In this document: one piece after another, positions 9,184-18,714 of the stretch | Position numbering within the stretch: the first letter of the stretch is position 1 | How the letters are laid out: each line of letters begins with the position of its first letter | Assembly: GCF_000731795.2 (NCBI RefSeq) | Contig: NZ_JGVK01000011.1 | Location: 1 to 32,197, forward strand | Length of the DNA: 32,197 nt | Direction of reading: 5' to 3' | DNA from: Candidatus Photodesmus blepharonis | GTDB lineage: Bacteria; Pseudomonadota; Gammaproteobacteria; Enterobacterales; Vibrionaceae | The notes under the pieces: model-generated | The model's input: only the letters and a program-made list of their open reading frames with translations | Told to the model about the DNA's origin: nothing | Databases searched by the model: none | Made by a program: the position numbers and the translations under genes

Positions 9184-11208
9184 GTGACTTATTGGCTAAA
9201 GAGAATTTCTTGGTTATGTTCCGGAAGTTTATTGGTAGTTTCGCTTGTGGCAGCAAATGATTTTAGTGCGAATTTTAAAGGTGCAGATATCCAAGAGTTC
9301 ATTAATATTGTTGGCCGTAACCTCAAGAAAACTCTTATAATTGATCCTTCTGTTCGTGGAAAAATTGATATTCGTAGCTATGATGTATTAACAGAAGAAC
9401 AATATTATAGTTTTTTCTTAAATGTGCTTGAAGTTTATGGTTTTTCTGTTGTTGAAATGGAGAGTGGAATTCTAAAGGTTATTAAATCTAAAGATGCAAA
9501 AACTTCAGCTATTCCTGTTGTTAGCGATGGTAATATTGATGGGGATAACGTTGTTACGCGAGTAGTTGCAGTGCATAATGTTTCAGTACGTGAGCTTTCT
9601 CCATTATTGCGCCAATTGAACGATAATGCCGGTTCGGGTAATGTGGTTCATTATGATCCTGCTAATATAATTCTGATTACTGGTAGCGCAGCAGTGGTCA
9701 ACCGTTTAGCAGAAATTGTCAAGCGTGTTGATCAAGCAGGTGACAAAAAAATCGAAGTAGTAGAGCTAAAAAATGCATCTTCTACAGAGATGGTGCGTAT
9801 CGTTAAAGCATTAAACAAAAATACCTCTACTTCGAATATCCCAATTTTCTTACAACCTAAATTAGTAGCCGATGATCGCACTAATTCTGTGCTTATTTCA
9901 GGTGATCCAGAAGTTCGAGTTCGTTTGAAAAACCTTATGAGGCAACTTGATCTAGAAATGGCTCCGAAAGGTAGCAATAGAGTTGTTTATCTTAAGTATG
10001 CTAGAGCAGAAGACTTAGTTAGTGTTCTTGAAGGGTTATCTAATAAACTTCAAGCAGAAAAGTCTGCTCCTAAAGAAAATAGCAACGCTCGACGTAGCGA
10101 AGTAATGATCGCTGCTCATCCTGAGACTAACGCTTTAGTATTAACTGCTCCTCCCGATGTTATGAACACTATTCAAGGTGTAATTTCTCAGCTTGATATC
10201 CGTCGCGCACAAGTATTAATTGAAGCTCTGATTGTTGAAATCGCAGAAAGCGATGGTGTCAATCTTGGTGTGCAATGGGGATCCTTGGCAAGCGGCGCAC
10301 TTATTCAATATAGAAATTCAAATACACCAATTGGTCAGGTGATGCTTGGACTAGAAGATATCAAAGATAAAACTATAACAGAGCGTTATTGGGATTCAAG
10401 CAGTAGCTCTTGGAAAACTCGGGAGTTAACAGAAAGAGGTGATTATTCTGGATTGGCTAAGGTTTTTAGTAGATTAAATGGTGCCGCACTTAGTATTGCA
10501 ACCGGGGATTGGACTGCTTTAATTCATGCTGTAGCTTCTGATTCCGATTCTAATATTTTATCCTCACCGAGCATAACTGTAATGGATAATGGAGAGGCAT
10601 CATTCATTGTTGGTGAGGAAGTACCGGTTATTACAGGTTCTACAGTTGGTTTAAATAATGGAAATCCTTTTCAAACTGTTGATCGTAAAGAAGTTGGCAT
10701 AAAATTAAGAGTAATACCTCAAATTAATGAAGGTAATTCTATTCATCTGAATATTGAACAAGAAGTATCAAATGTGTTAGGAGCTAATGGTGCTATTGAT
10801 GTGCGTTTTTCTAAGCGTCAGCTTCATACTTCGGTGATGGTTGAAGATGGTCAAATGATTGTACTTGGAGGCTTGATTAATGAGCATGTGCTTGAAAGCC
10901 AATCTAAAGTTCCTTTGTTTGGTGACATACCAATTTTAGGATATTTATTCAAATCAACTAGTACTCAAATTGAGAAGAAAAACCTCATGGTATTTATTAA
11001 ACCGACTATTATTCGTGATGGTATAATGGCTGACAGTATTACTCAACGTAAGTATAACTTTATCCGAGCAGAACAACTGTACAAAATGGATGAAGGTTTA
11101 AGGTTAATGAACGATATAAATATTCCTGTAATACCTAAATTTGGTGAAGTAATTGGTCACTATGCTGAATTTGAAATATTACTTAAGCAAATGGAAGAAA
11201 TAGAATGA
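9184..11208 (+). CDS. gspD: Type II secretion outer-membrane secretin GspD
   Basis: GspD forms the 15-fold outer-membrane channel through which folded proteins leave the periplasm. The GTG start at 9184 opens a signal peptide (basic start, hydrophobic core [11 protein letters not shown], likely cut before NDFSANF). The N0 domain follows ([17 protein letters not shown]), then repeated N1-N3 domains with the pattern [16 protein letters not shown]. The C-terminal secretin core runs to about residue 620 ([10 protein letters not shown] gate segment; [25 protein letters not shown]). A short S-domain tail could bind a pilotin. The length of 674 residues is that of Vibrio EpsD. It overlaps gspE by four bases. 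Confidence 0.96.
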   Translation: MTYWLKRISWLCSGSLLVVSLVAANDFSANFKGADIQEFINIVGRNLKKTLIIDPSVRGKIDIRSYDVLTEEQYYSFFLNVLEVYGFSVVEMESGILKVIKSKDAKTSAIPVVSDGNIDGDNVVTRVVAVHNVSVRELSPLLRQLNDNAGSGNVVHYDPANIILITGSAAVVNRLAEIVKRVDQAGDKKIEVVELKNASSTEMVRIVKALNKNTSTSNIPIFLQPKLVADDRTNSVLISGDPEVRVRLKNLMRQLDLEMAPKGSNRVVYLKYARAEDLVSVLEGLSNKLQAEKSAPKENSNARRSEVMIAAHPETNALVLTAPPDVMNTIQGVISQLDIRRAQVLIEALIVEIAESDGVNLGVQWGSLASGALIQYRNSNTPIGQVMLGLEDIKDKTITERYWDSSSSSWKTRELTERGDYSGLAKVFSRLNGAALSIATGDWTALIHAVASDSDSNILSSPSITVMDNGEASFIVGEEVPVITGSTVGLNNGNPFQTVDRKEVGIKLRVIPQINEGNSIHLNIEQEVSNVLGANGAIDVRFSKRQLHTSVMVEDGQMIVLGGLINEHVLESQSKVPLFGDIPILGYLFKSTSTQIEKKNLMVFIKPTIIRDGIMADSITQRKYNFIRAEQLYKMDEGLRLMNDINIPVIPKFGEVIGHYAEFEILLKQMEEIE

Positions 11209-12713
11209 GTGATATGATAACTAGTTCTACGGTCTTTCGTTACATTCCATTTAGTTTTGCAAATCGTTTTAAATTAGTTTTCGAATATGACAAGAAAAAA
11301 GGATATGTTTTATATTATGTTGCACCGTTGCTTATTGAATCATTAGTTGAAGTTAAACGTGTTGTTAAGGTCTCTTTTATTTTGCATGAGCTAAATTCAG
11401 AAGAATTTGATAGTAAGTTAACTCAAGTATATCAACGCAACTCTTCTGAAGCACGTCAGTTAATGGAAGATATTGGTACAGCTAGTGAGGATTTTTTTTC
11501 GTTAGTAGAAGAATTACCAGAAGATGAAGATTTGCTGGAATCAGAAGATGATGCACCAATAATTAAGCTAATCAACGCTATGCTCGGAGAAGCCATTAAA
11601 GAAGGTGCATCGGATGTTCATATTGAGACATTTGAAAAAGCGTTATTAATTCGTTTTCGTGTTGACGGTATATTACGAGACGTATTAGCTCCAAGTCGAA
11701 AACTAGCTCCATTGCTAGTTTCGCGTGTAAAGGTGATGGCAAGGCTTGATATCGCGGAAAAACGCATCCCACAAGATGGCCGTGTTTCGCTGCGTATAGG
11801 TGGTCGTCCTATTGATGTACGTGTTTCCACTATGCCTTCTTCCCATGGAGAACGTATAGTAATGCGTTTACTTGATAAAAACGTCATTCACTTAGATTTA
11901 TATAGTTTAGGTATGACAGCTGATAACTGCGCCAACTTTCGAGCTCTTATTGAAAGGCCATATGGCATTATTCTGGTAACTGGAGCAACTGGATCTGGTA
12001 AGTCCACTACTTTATATGCTGGTTTGCAAGAATTAAATAATAGTGAAAAAAATATTATTACTGTGGAAGACCCAATTGAATTTGATATTGATGGTATTGG
12101 TCAAACTCAAGTAAATCCTAAAGTAGATATGACTTTTGCTCGTGGGCTTCGGGCTATCTTGCGTCAAGATCCTGACGTAATTATGGTTGGTGAGATTCGT
12201 GATTTAGAAACAGCACAAATTGCTGTTCAAGCTTCTTTGACAGGTCATCTCGTAATGTCGACTTTACACACTAATAGTGCAGTTGGCGCAATTACAAGAT
12301 TGCGGGATATGGGTGTTGAGCCATTTTTGATTTCATCTTCTTTACTTGGTGTACTAGCGCAACGTTTAGTGAGAATTTTATGCCATGATTGTAAAATACC
12401 CTATGCAGCAGATGAAGAACAGAAAAAGTTATTTGATCTTTCTGGAGATATGGAAGAACAATTAATTCTCTACCGTTCTGATGGTTGTGCTAGTTGCAAT
12501 CGTAAAGGTTATCGGGGACGTACTGGTATTTATGAGTTCTTGTTAGTGGATAAGCATATTCGGGAGCTGATCCATAGGAGAGAAGATGAGCAAGTAATTG
12601 AACAATTAGTTCGAGTAAAAAACCCGAGTATATATAGCGATGGTTTAGAAAAGGTTCGTCAAGGTATCACTTCTCTTGAAGAATTGATACGAGTAAAGTG
12701 CGAGGGAATATGA
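11205..12713 (+). CDS. gspE: Type II secretion ATPase GspE
   Basis: GspE is the cytoplasmic hexameric ATPase that drives pseudopilus assembly. The N-terminal region that binds GspL is followed by the ATPase core: Walker [10 protein letters not shown] (260-268), the Asp/His boxes, and Walker B region [12 protein letters not shown] (from 322). The tetracysteine zinc site of the family is complete: Cys393, Cys396, Cys428 and Cys431. At 502 residues the length is normal. The ATG at 11205 overlaps the end of gspD in an ATGA arrangement typical of translational coupling, and the gene's TGA overlaps the gspF start region. Confidence 0.97.
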   Translation: MSDMITSSTVFRYIPFSFANRFKLVFEYDKKKGYVLYYVAPLLIESLVEVKRVVKVSFILHELNSEEFDSKLTQVYQRNSSEARQLMEDIGTASEDFFSLVEELPEDEDLLESEDDAPIIKLINAMLGEAIKEGASDVHIETFEKALLIRFRVDGILRDVLAPSRKLAPLLVSRVKVMARLDIAEKRIPQDGRVSLRIGGRPIDVRVSTMPSSHGERIVMRLLDKNVIHLDLYSLGMTADNCANFRALIERPYGIILVTGATGSGKSTTLYAGLQELNNSEKNIITVEDPIEFDIDGIGQTQVNPKVDMTFARGLRAILRQDPDVIMVGEIRDLETAQIAVQASLTGHLVMSTLHTNSAVGAITRLRDMGVEPFLISSSLLGVLAQRLVRILCHDCKIPYAADEEQKKLFDLSGDMEEQLILYRSDGCASCNRKGYRGRTGIYEFLLVDKHIRELIHRREDEQVIEQLVRVKNPSIYSDGLEKVRQGITSLEELIRVKCEGI

Positions 12714-13936
12714 TGGCATCATTTGAATATTTGGCACTAAATAAAAAGGGTCGACAAAAAAAAGGAATTATTGAAGGCGATAGTGCTAGACAGGTTCGTA
12801 CACGTTTAAGAGAACAGGGTATGGTGCCTGTTAGATTAGAAGATATTTCCGCTCAACAATACAAAAAATTAGGAAGAAGTGTATTTTTTTTAAAAAAAAG
12901 GATTCGCTTGTCAGATTTAGTTTTGATTACTCGTCAGCTATCAGTTTTAATACAGTCTAGTATACCGTTGGAAGAGTCACTTAGGATTGTGTTAGAGCAA
13001 TCTAAAAATCCGCGTGTTCGTTCCATTCTCTCTTCTGTTCGTTCTAAGGTGTCTGAAGGTCATACTTTGTCAGATAGCCTTGCGGACCATCCTTACATTT
13101 TTGATCAGCTATTTTGCTCTATGGTGTTTGCAGGTGAAAAAACAGGTCATCTTGCCACTTCGTTAGAACGTTTAACTAGTTATGCAGAAAAGAATCAGAA
13201 AGTACGTTATAAGCTTCAGCAGGCAATGATTTATCCTTTTGCATTAGTAGTATTTACATTCGGTATTGTTTCATTTTTGTTGGTGAATGTTGTGCCTAAA
13301 ATTATCGAACCAATTATTCATGTAGGACAAGAGTTACCGCAGTCCACAGATTTTTTGCTTAAAATGAGCAGATTTATACAAGTCTGGGGTATTCAGTTTT
13401 TTATTTTAATCTTGATTTGTAGTTTTTTGACGAAACGGCTATTAAGCAAACCAGATTTTCGTTTAAATTGGGATAGAAAGATACTTTTTTTCCCTGTAAT
13501 AGGCAAAATACATAAAGATATAAACACTTCTCGATTCGCGCGTACATTAGCGATGTGTATCTCTAACACTATGCCAATTTTAGAAGGAATGCGTGTTGCT
13601 GTTAATGTTGTATCGAACCGATATATGAAAAAGCAGATGTTAATAGCGGTGGATAATGTGAGAGAGGGAGCTAGCTTATCTCAAGCTTTAGAGAAAACTA
13701 AAATTTTTTTGCCAATGATGTTACATATGATTTCAAGTGGTGAACAAAGCGGTAAGTTAGAAACTATGTTGATATATGCTGCTGATATTCAAGATGCTAA
13801 TTTTGAATTAACTGTAAATATTGTTTTAGAGATTGTAAATCCTACGTTGATAGCATTGATGGCTGGTTTGATCTTGTTTATTGTGATGGCGACTTTGACG
13901 CCGATGTTAGAAATGAATAATTTAATAAGTGGATAA
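12713..13936 (+). CDS. gspF: Type II secretion inner-membrane platform protein GspF
   Basis: GspF is the polytopic core of the inner-membrane platform, contacting GspE and GspL. Two GspF/PilC repeats are visible: a first cytoplasmic bundle beginning LVLITRQLSVLIQSSIPLEE, and a second around FARTLAMCISNTMPILEGM. Membrane segments lie near residues 170-190 (FALVVFTFGIVSFLLVNVVP), 220-240 and at the C-terminus (NPTLIALMAGLILFIVMAT). I start at the ATG at 12713, which begins MASFEYLAL as in Vibrio EpsF and has GAGGG at a suitable distance; upstream ATG 12710 and GTG 12698 are also in frame. This gives 407 residues. A T8A8 run at 12884-12899 is inside the gene. Confidence 0.95.
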   Translation: MASFEYLALNKKGRQKKGIIEGDSARQVRTRLREQGMVPVRLEDISAQQYKKLGRSVFFLKKRIRLSDLVLITRQLSVLIQSSIPLEESLRIVLEQSKNPRVRSILSSVRSKVSEGHTLSDSLADHPYIFDQLFCSMVFAGEKTGHLATSLERLTSYAEKNQKVRYKLQQAMIYPFALVVFTFGIVSFLLVNVVPKIIEPIIHVGQELPQSTDFLLKMSRFIQVWGIQFFILILICSFLTKRLLSKPDFRLNWDRKILFFPVIGKIHKDINTSRFARTLAMCISNTMPILEGMRVAVNVVSNRYMKKQMLIAVDNVREGASLSQALEKTKIFLPMMLHMISSGEQSGKLETMLIYAADIQDANFELTVNIVLEIVNPTLIALMAGLILFIVMATLTPMLEMNNLISG

Positions 13937-13974
13937 CTGCTCGTTTTTCAAAAAAATCAAAGTATGGAGGGACA

Positions 13975-14403
13975 ATGAAACGGTCAGGTTTTACTTTACT
14001 TGAGGTGATGGTAGTGATAGTGATTTTAGGTATATTGGCAAGCTTCGTTGTTCCCAATCTTTTAGGTAACAAAGAAAAAGCAGATCAGAAAAAGGTAATT
14101 GCTGATATTGTTGCATTAGAAAATGCGTTGGATATGTATAGATTAGACAATAGTATGTATCCTACAACAGATCAAGGTCTCGCGATCTTAGTTACTAAAC
14201 CTTCTGATCTTGAGTTACGAAATTATCGCAGCGGCGGCTATATAAAGCGCTTACCAAGTGATCCATGGGGAAATAGCTACAAGTATCTATACCCGGGAGA
14301 TCACGGTACTCTTGATATCTTTACTTTAGGTGCTGATGCCGAAGAGGGCGGTGAAGGTGTATCAGCTGATATTGGAAATTGGAATCTTCAGGGATTTCAA
14401 TAA
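13975..14403 (+). CDS. gspG: Major pseudopilin GspG
   Basis: GspG is the main subunit of the periplasmic pseudopilus that pushes substrates through the secretin. The short basic leader MKRSG ends in the prepilin peptidase site G-FTLLE, followed by the hydrophobic helix VMVVIVILGILASFVV. The globular part carries the family blocks MYPTTDQGL, DPWGN and the C-terminal calcium loop region with FTLGADAEEGGEG and DIGNW. At 142 residues it is complete. A GGAGGGA ribosome binding site sits just upstream of the ATG, the strongest in the operon, which fits a subunit needed in large amounts. Confidence 0.97.
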   Translation: MKRSGFTLLEVMVVIVILGILASFVVPNLLGNKEKADQKKVIADIVALENALDMYRLDNSMYPTTDQGLAILVTKPSDLELRNYRSGGYIKRLPSDPWGNSYKYLYPGDHGTLDIFTLGADAEEGGEGVSADIGNWNLQGFQ

Positions 14404-14453
14404 AAGTGAAGTTAACGTATTGAGTCTTTCTTGCCAGGAAGTTTGCTTGATTT

Positions 14454-15038
14454 ATGAAAACGTTTCGCGCTTTTACTTTTCTCGAAATCTTGTTAGTTTT
14501 GATTTTATTTTCTCTTAGCGCAGCAGTGGTAGTCGTTATTCTACCAAGTAGTGAAGATATGACTAAAAAGCGTGTAAGAGCTTTATTCAATCAAGTTAAT
14601 TTCTTAAAGGAGGAAGCTATTCTTAGTGGAAAAAATTTTGGTTTATACTTTGATGAAAGTAAATCGTGTTATACGTTGATGAGTTTGAATAGCGAAGGTT
14701 GGCGACCAATTTTGGATAATCGTGTTTTTTCATCAACTAAGTTTAAGGAAGAAAGTATTGTAGTCCACTTGAATATTAATGACGAAGTTTGGAGTAATAA
14801 TGGGCGTTTATTTATTCCAGAAAACTCATTTTATGGCGATGTTTTTCTTGATTTGGAAAAAAAAGAAAAGATGAAATTTCCACAGATATTGATCTTATCA
14901 AATGGAGAAGTAACTCCTGCGTCTGTAGTTATTTACTCTAAAGAGAAAAAAATTGAACAGTACGGATGGAAGATTGTTTTCAAAAAAAATGGTCAGTTGA
15001 TTTTATTGCCACCAGGGAAAAAAATTGAAGATAAATAA
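14454..15038 (+). CDS. gspH: Minor pseudopilin GspH with altered cleavage site
   Basis: GspH is a minor pseudopilin thought to sit near the tip of the pseudopilus. It has the class III leader and hydrophobic helix, with Glu at position +5 of the mature form (FTFLEILLVLILFSLSAA). The residue before the cleavage point is alanine (codon GCT) where the family and the neighbouring genes have glycine. A single G-to-C change from GGT would produce this. The 194 residues match Vibrio EpsH in length, and the C-terminal half is beta-rich. Whether the prepilin peptidase still cuts it efficiently cannot be told from sequence; alanine is known to be partly tolerated in some type IV pilins. Confidence 0.9.
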   Translation: MKTFRAFTFLEILLVLILFSLSAAVVVVILPSSEDMTKKRVRALFNQVNFLKEEAILSGKNFGLYFDESKSCYTLMSLNSEGWRPILDNRVFSSTKFKEESIVVHLNINDEVWSNNGRLFIPENSFYGDVFLDLEKKEKMKFPQILILSNGEVTPASVVIYSKEKKIEQYGWKIVFKKNGQLILLPPGKKIEDK

Positions 15039-15384
15039 TTCTCGAGGTATGACATTACTTGAAGTACTCTTTGCGCTAGTTATTTTCTCAATGATTTCGC
15101 TTTCGGTACTTCAACTGGTTAATCAACACATTAATTTTACAGATTATTTAGAAGAAAAGATTTTTTCTGCTATGGTGATTAACAATCAAATGGCAAAAGT
15201 AATACTCAAGCCAGAGAATTTAAAGTTTATGCAGGGTGAAGAAAATTTAGCGGGGAGAATTTGGTATTGGACAATTGAACCTGTTAAAACCGCTGATGAT
15301 TTGCTTCAGGCTTTTGACGTTAGTGTTTCCCGAGCAAAATCTGGTTCCTCTTTGCTTACCGTGAGGAGTTATGTTGTTAAATGA
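15025..15384 (+). CDS. gspI: Minor pseudopilin GspI
   Basis: GspI is the small minor pseudopilin that nucleates the tip complex with GspJ and GspK. The cleavage site is RG-MTLLE, followed by the helix VLFALVIFSMISLSVLQLV. The rest follows the Vibrio family pattern (NQMAKVILKPENL; GRIWYWTIEPV; DVSVSRA; TVRSYVVK). The start is a TTG at 15025: it has AGGG about 7 bases upstream, and the first ATG (15049) would remove the leader peptide. It overlaps gspH by 14 bases. At 119 residues it is complete. Confidence 0.93.
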   Translation: MKINNSRGMTLLEVLFALVIFSMISLSVLQLVNQHINFTDYLEEKIFSAMVINNQMAKVILKPENLKFMQGEENLAGRIWYWTIEPVKTADDLLQAFDVSVSRAKSGSSLLTVRSYVVK

Positions 15385-15998
15385 ACAAATACTCAAAGGG
15401 TGAACGTAACCGTGGTTTTACGTTAGTTGAAACATTGGTATCAATAGCGGTTTTAGCTAGCTTAAGCATTGCTGTATATCAAATTGTAGATCAAGTACAA
15501 AAGAGCAATGAATTATCTTTAGAGCGTGGTAATCGCTTAAAGGAGTTACAGAGAGCTTTAATTTTTATGGATAGTGATTTTCGTCAGATGGCTGCACGTG
15601 TATTTCGTACTAATGGCGATAAATCAAGTAGTCAATTTTTGTTAAATTATGAGAACGAAAGTGTCTTATTTACTCGATTAGGTTGGCATAATCCGCAACA
15701 ACGATTTCCTCGCGGAGAAGTGGCAAAAGTCGGTTATTATCTTAAAGATAAAGTGTTACAAAGAGTGTGGTGGCAATATCCAGATACTTTAGAAGGGGAT
15801 ATTGGGACCATAGCTCCAATTCTTACTGGTATAGAATCGTTTAATATGAAATTTTATGACGGTAATATTTGGTATGAACAATGGCAAACATTAAAAATTT
15901 TGCCTCAAGCTGTTTCTGTTATTCTTGAACTTGAAGATTATGGTGAAATTGAACGGGTTTATTTGATTGCTTCTAATCAAACTGTTAATAGCAAGTAA
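15381..15998 (+). CDS. gspJ: Minor pseudopilin GspJ
   Basis: GspJ is the third member of the GspI-J-K tip complex. The leader ends in RG-FTLVE and leads into the hydrophobic helix TLVSIAVLASLSIAVYQIV, with Glu at +5. The globular domain shows the family blocks LQRALIFMDSDFRQMAARVFR, VLFTRLGWHNPQQRFPRG, LQRVWWQYPD and a C-terminal beta-region ending in LPQAVSVILELED. The 205 residues are slightly fewer than in Vibrio EpsJ. Its ATG overlaps the gspI stop (ATGA), suggesting coupled translation. Confidence 0.95.
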   Translation: MNKYSKGERNRGFTLVETLVSIAVLASLSIAVYQIVDQVQKSNELSLERGNRLKELQRALIFMDSDFRQMAARVFRTNGDKSSSQFLLNYENESVLFTRLGWHNPQQRFPRGEVAKVGYYLKDKVLQRVWWQYPDTLEGDIGTIAPILTGIESFNMKFYDGNIWYEQWQTLKILPQAVSVILELEDYGEIERVYLIASNQTVNSK

Positions 15999-16006
15999 TA
16001 AAAAGA

Positions 16007-17038
16007 GTGTTACCTGTATTGAAAGTTAAGACCAAGCAACAAGGTGTTGCATTAATGATTGTTTTGATGTTACTTGCTGTTATGGTTTCGATTGTTGCTA
16101 CTACATCTGGGTACCTATTCATAGAATTTGATCGTATGATGAATAGAGCGCATTATCAGAAATCTTATTGGTATAGCATCGGCGCGGAGAGCTTAGCTAA
16201 AGCCATAATAAAAAAAAGTTATCGGGATAGCAAAACTGTAAATTTGTCGCAACCGTGGGCATATTCAGAATCAGTTTATTTTCTAGATTATGGAAAAATA
16301 AAAGGTCGTATGCTAGATAAGCAAGCTTGTTTCAACCTCAACGCTTTATCTATTGATAGACATAAAGGAAATATCGTCGATAAACCATATTTGGTTATAA
16401 TATTTCAAACTTTGCTTAAAGAGCTTGATGTTGATAGCTATCAAGCTGAAGTGATTGCTGATTCTGTTTGGGAATTTTTGGATAAAGATAGTAGAGTGAA
16501 CAGTCCAACTGGAGTGGAAGACAGTCAATATAAAGCTCTATTTCCAGCGTATGTAACACCAAATAATTTTATAGTCGACGCTAGTGAACTACGTTCGGTA
16601 TATCAGGTTTCTGGAGAAATAATGGAAAAAATATTTTTCTTCGTTTGTGCTTTACCTAGCAGTGATTTTCGTCTCAATATAAACACTATTACAACAGAAC
16701 AGGCTAAGTTGCTCAGTGCTATATTTATTTCACAGCTTACTGAGTTTGATGCAATAGATCTCATTGAGAATAGACCAATTAATGGTTGGTCTTCCGTTAA
16801 CAAGTTTATGTCAGAAATCAAAGTTCTTTCCATTGATGAGTCAGTTCGCGAACAGGCAAAAAAATATTTAGGTGTTGATAGCGCTTATTTTGAATTAGAC
16901 GCTGAAGTATTAGTAGAAAAATCTCGAATAAGAATTCGAAGTTTATTGTTTAGTCATAATAGAGACACTGTGACGGTAGTACGTCGTCGCTTTGGAGGAA
17001 TCAGTGAGCGAGTTCTTAACCGTTCAACTGGGGAGTGA
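16007..17038 (+). CDS. gspK: Minor pseudopilin GspK
   Basis: GspK is the large tip pseudopilin that caps the pseudopilus. The start is a GTG at 16007. The leader ends QQG-VALMIVLM; as usual for GspK, the mature form lacks Glu at +5. The hydrophobic helix is followed by the conserved block YWYSIGAESLAKAI and then the alpha-helical insertion typical of the family (CFNLNALS; SVWEFLDKD; YVTPNNFIVDASELRSV; NINTITTEQAKLLSAIF). The 343 residues agree with the family. The end overlaps the gspL start by 35 bases. Confidence 0.95.
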   Translation: MLPVLKVKTKQQGVALMIVLMLLAVMVSIVATTSGYLFIEFDRMMNRAHYQKSYWYSIGAESLAKAIIKKSYRDSKTVNLSQPWAYSESVYFLDYGKIKGRMLDKQACFNLNALSIDRHKGNIVDKPYLVIIFQTLLKELDVDSYQAEVIADSVWEFLDKDSRVNSPTGVEDSQYKALFPAYVTPNNFIVDASELRSVYQVSGEIMEKIFFFVCALPSSDFRLNINTITTEQAKLLSAIFISQLTEFDAIDLIENRPINGWSSVNKFMSEIKVLSIDESVREQAKKYLGVDSAYFELDAEVLVEKSRIRIRSLLFSHNRDTVTVVRRRFGGISERVLNRSTGE

Positions 17039-18221
17039 TAAGAATGCTTCTATTTTATGGTCGATATGGTCTTCCAGACAAAACAGATTAATTACTAGTG
17101 GTAAATTAAATAGTTGGGAAAATTTTATAGAGCTGAAAGCTTATTCGCAACAAAGATACGTAAACTTACTTATTTCGGCAAAAGATGTAATTTTATCTCA
17201 TTTTACAGTACCGATTGGTGCATCGGGCCAATTAGGTTCTATTCCGGCGTATTTGATGGAAGATGACATCGCTCAAGATGTGGAAGAGTTGCATTTTTCT
17301 GTGATTGCTAAAGTAGCTAATGAAGTATTTGTTTGTGCTATTGATAAGCAGTGGTTGAGCGATTTGCTTGCTGAGTTCAAAAAAATCGATATTGAAGTTA
17401 AAAAAGTGCTGCCTGATGTATTAGCATTGCCAAGTGCAGAAGGTCTTACAGCGGCTCAAATTGGTAAGCAATGGATAATTAAAAAGGGCAAGTATTTAGG
17501 TCTTAGCCTGTGTGTGGATCACTTTTCGTTATTGGTTAACTCAAACTGGGTTAAGAAAGGTGATGAATATATTCCTCTTAAAAGCTACAGTGTGTTGCCT
17601 AAATTGGATTTGAATGAAGGTCAAAATTGGCGATTAAGTGAAGAAGAGTGTTCAATTATTAATTTGCTGAGTCAAGGTGCACTAACAGAAAAATGTAACT
17701 TGTTGACAGGTTTATTTAGGTTTCATCAGCCATTTATTCACCATTATAAAGCATGGCGTAAGGTATTGCTACTAGGTATGCTTTTCGCTGCACTACTGTT
17801 GTTTTATAATATGTTCAAAATAAAAGAATTTAATGTTAAGTCAGATGCTTATCGAGCTGAGAGTGAGCGTATTTTCCGGATTTCTTTACCGGGAAAAAAT
17901 AAAATTCCTACTACAAATTATTTAAAGAGAGAAATGGAGAGAGAAATAAAACATCTTTCCGAAGGTATATCCAGAACTGGTGTTTTGGTATGGATGCTTA
18001 AGTTGACAGATTTGCTTAAAACGTCTAGTTTCACGCAATTGCAGAGTATTAAATACGATGCTAGCCGTTCAGAAGTTCGCATTCGATTGAAAAGCCAAAA
18101 TTTTCAAAGTTTCGAGGATATCAAATTAAAGCTTTCTGAAGAATTTGATGTTGAGCAGGGTCAATTGGAGCGTTCTGGTGAGTGGGTTGACAGTATTTTT
18201 ATCTTACGAGAGTATGTGTAG
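17004..18221 (+). CDS. gspL: Type II secretion inner-membrane protein GspL
   Basis: GspL recruits the ATPase GspE to the membrane and pairs with GspM. The cytoplasmic domain (about residues 1-235) has the actin-like fold of the family, with the blocks IPAYLMEDDIAQDVEELHF and VKKVLPDVLALP. A single membrane segment follows near residues 255-270 (VLLLGMLFAALLLFYNMF), then a periplasmic ferredoxin-like domain (SFTQLQSIKYDASRSEVRI). I chose the GTG at 17004: it gives MSEFLTVQLGS, the same start as Vibrio EpsL, and has GGAGG five bases upstream. The result is 405 residues. Confidence 0.94.
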   Translation: MSEFLTVQLGSDKNASILWSIWSSRQNRLITSGKLNSWENFIELKAYSQQRYVNLLISAKDVILSHFTVPIGASGQLGSIPAYLMEDDIAQDVEELHFSVIAKVANEVFVCAIDKQWLSDLLAEFKKIDIEVKKVLPDVLALPSAEGLTAAQIGKQWIIKKGKYLGLSLCVDHFSLLVNSNWVKKGDEYIPLKSYSVLPKLDLNEGQNWRLSEEECSIINLLSQGALTEKCNLLTGLFRFHQPFIHHYKAWRKVLLLGMLFAALLLFYNMFKIKEFNVKSDAYRAESERIFRISLPGKNKIPTTNYLKREMEREIKHLSEGISRTGVLVWMLKLTDLLKTSSFTQLQSIKYDASRSEVRIRLKSQNFQSFEDIKLKLSEEFDVEQGQLERSGEWVDSIFILREYV

Positions 18222-18712
18222 TGAATAATTTGCTTTCGTCTTTAAAAGAATGGTGGCTTGATCTAAATCGATGTGAGCAATGTATAATGACGATTTTTTC
18301 TGCATTATTTGCAATTTTTATTGTTTATTTTGGAACGTGTAATCTGTTAAATAAACGAGTACATGCAGCTGAGTCGCGTTTTAGTTTCGAAAAAGAGCTA
18401 CTAACTTGGGTAACCAAAAAAGCTAATGAAATTAATAAATTAAGAATTGAGAGTGGTTCCATCAATCCAACTCAATCTCTTAGCGAAGTGATTTCTTTTT
18501 CAGCTTGTGGTCATAAAGTGGAATTGATTCGTATCAAGCCACATGGTGGAATGATACAGGTGTGGACTAAACCAATTGTGTTTGGTGAGTTTGTTAGTTG
18601 GCTCAATTGTTTGAAACAGGAGTATGGAGTACGAGTTGAGCTTCTTGATATTGAGCGTTCCAATCGATCTGGTGTTATTGAAGTCAAACATTTACAATTT
18701 AGTCAGGGATAA
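18221..18712 (+). CDS. gspM: Type II secretion inner-membrane protein GspM
   Basis: GspM is a small bitopic protein that stabilises GspL in the platform. A short cytoplasmic N-terminus (LLSSLKEWWLDLNRCEQ) leads into one membrane segment (MTIFSALFAIFIVYFGTC). A coiled stretch follows, then a periplasmic ferredoxin-like domain near residues 85-163. The GTG start shares its first base with the gspL stop codon. At 163 residues it is of normal size. Sequence conservation in this family is low, so much of the assignment rests on gene position and topology. Confidence 0.92.
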   Translation: MNNLLSSLKEWWLDLNRCEQCIMTIFSALFAIFIVYFGTCNLLNKRVHAAESRFSFEKELLTWVTKKANEINKLRIESGSINPTQSLSEVISFSACGHKVELIRIKPHGGMIQVWTKPIVFGEFVSWLNCLKQEYGVRVELLDIERSNRSGVIEVKHLQFSQG

Positions 18713-18714
18713 TT

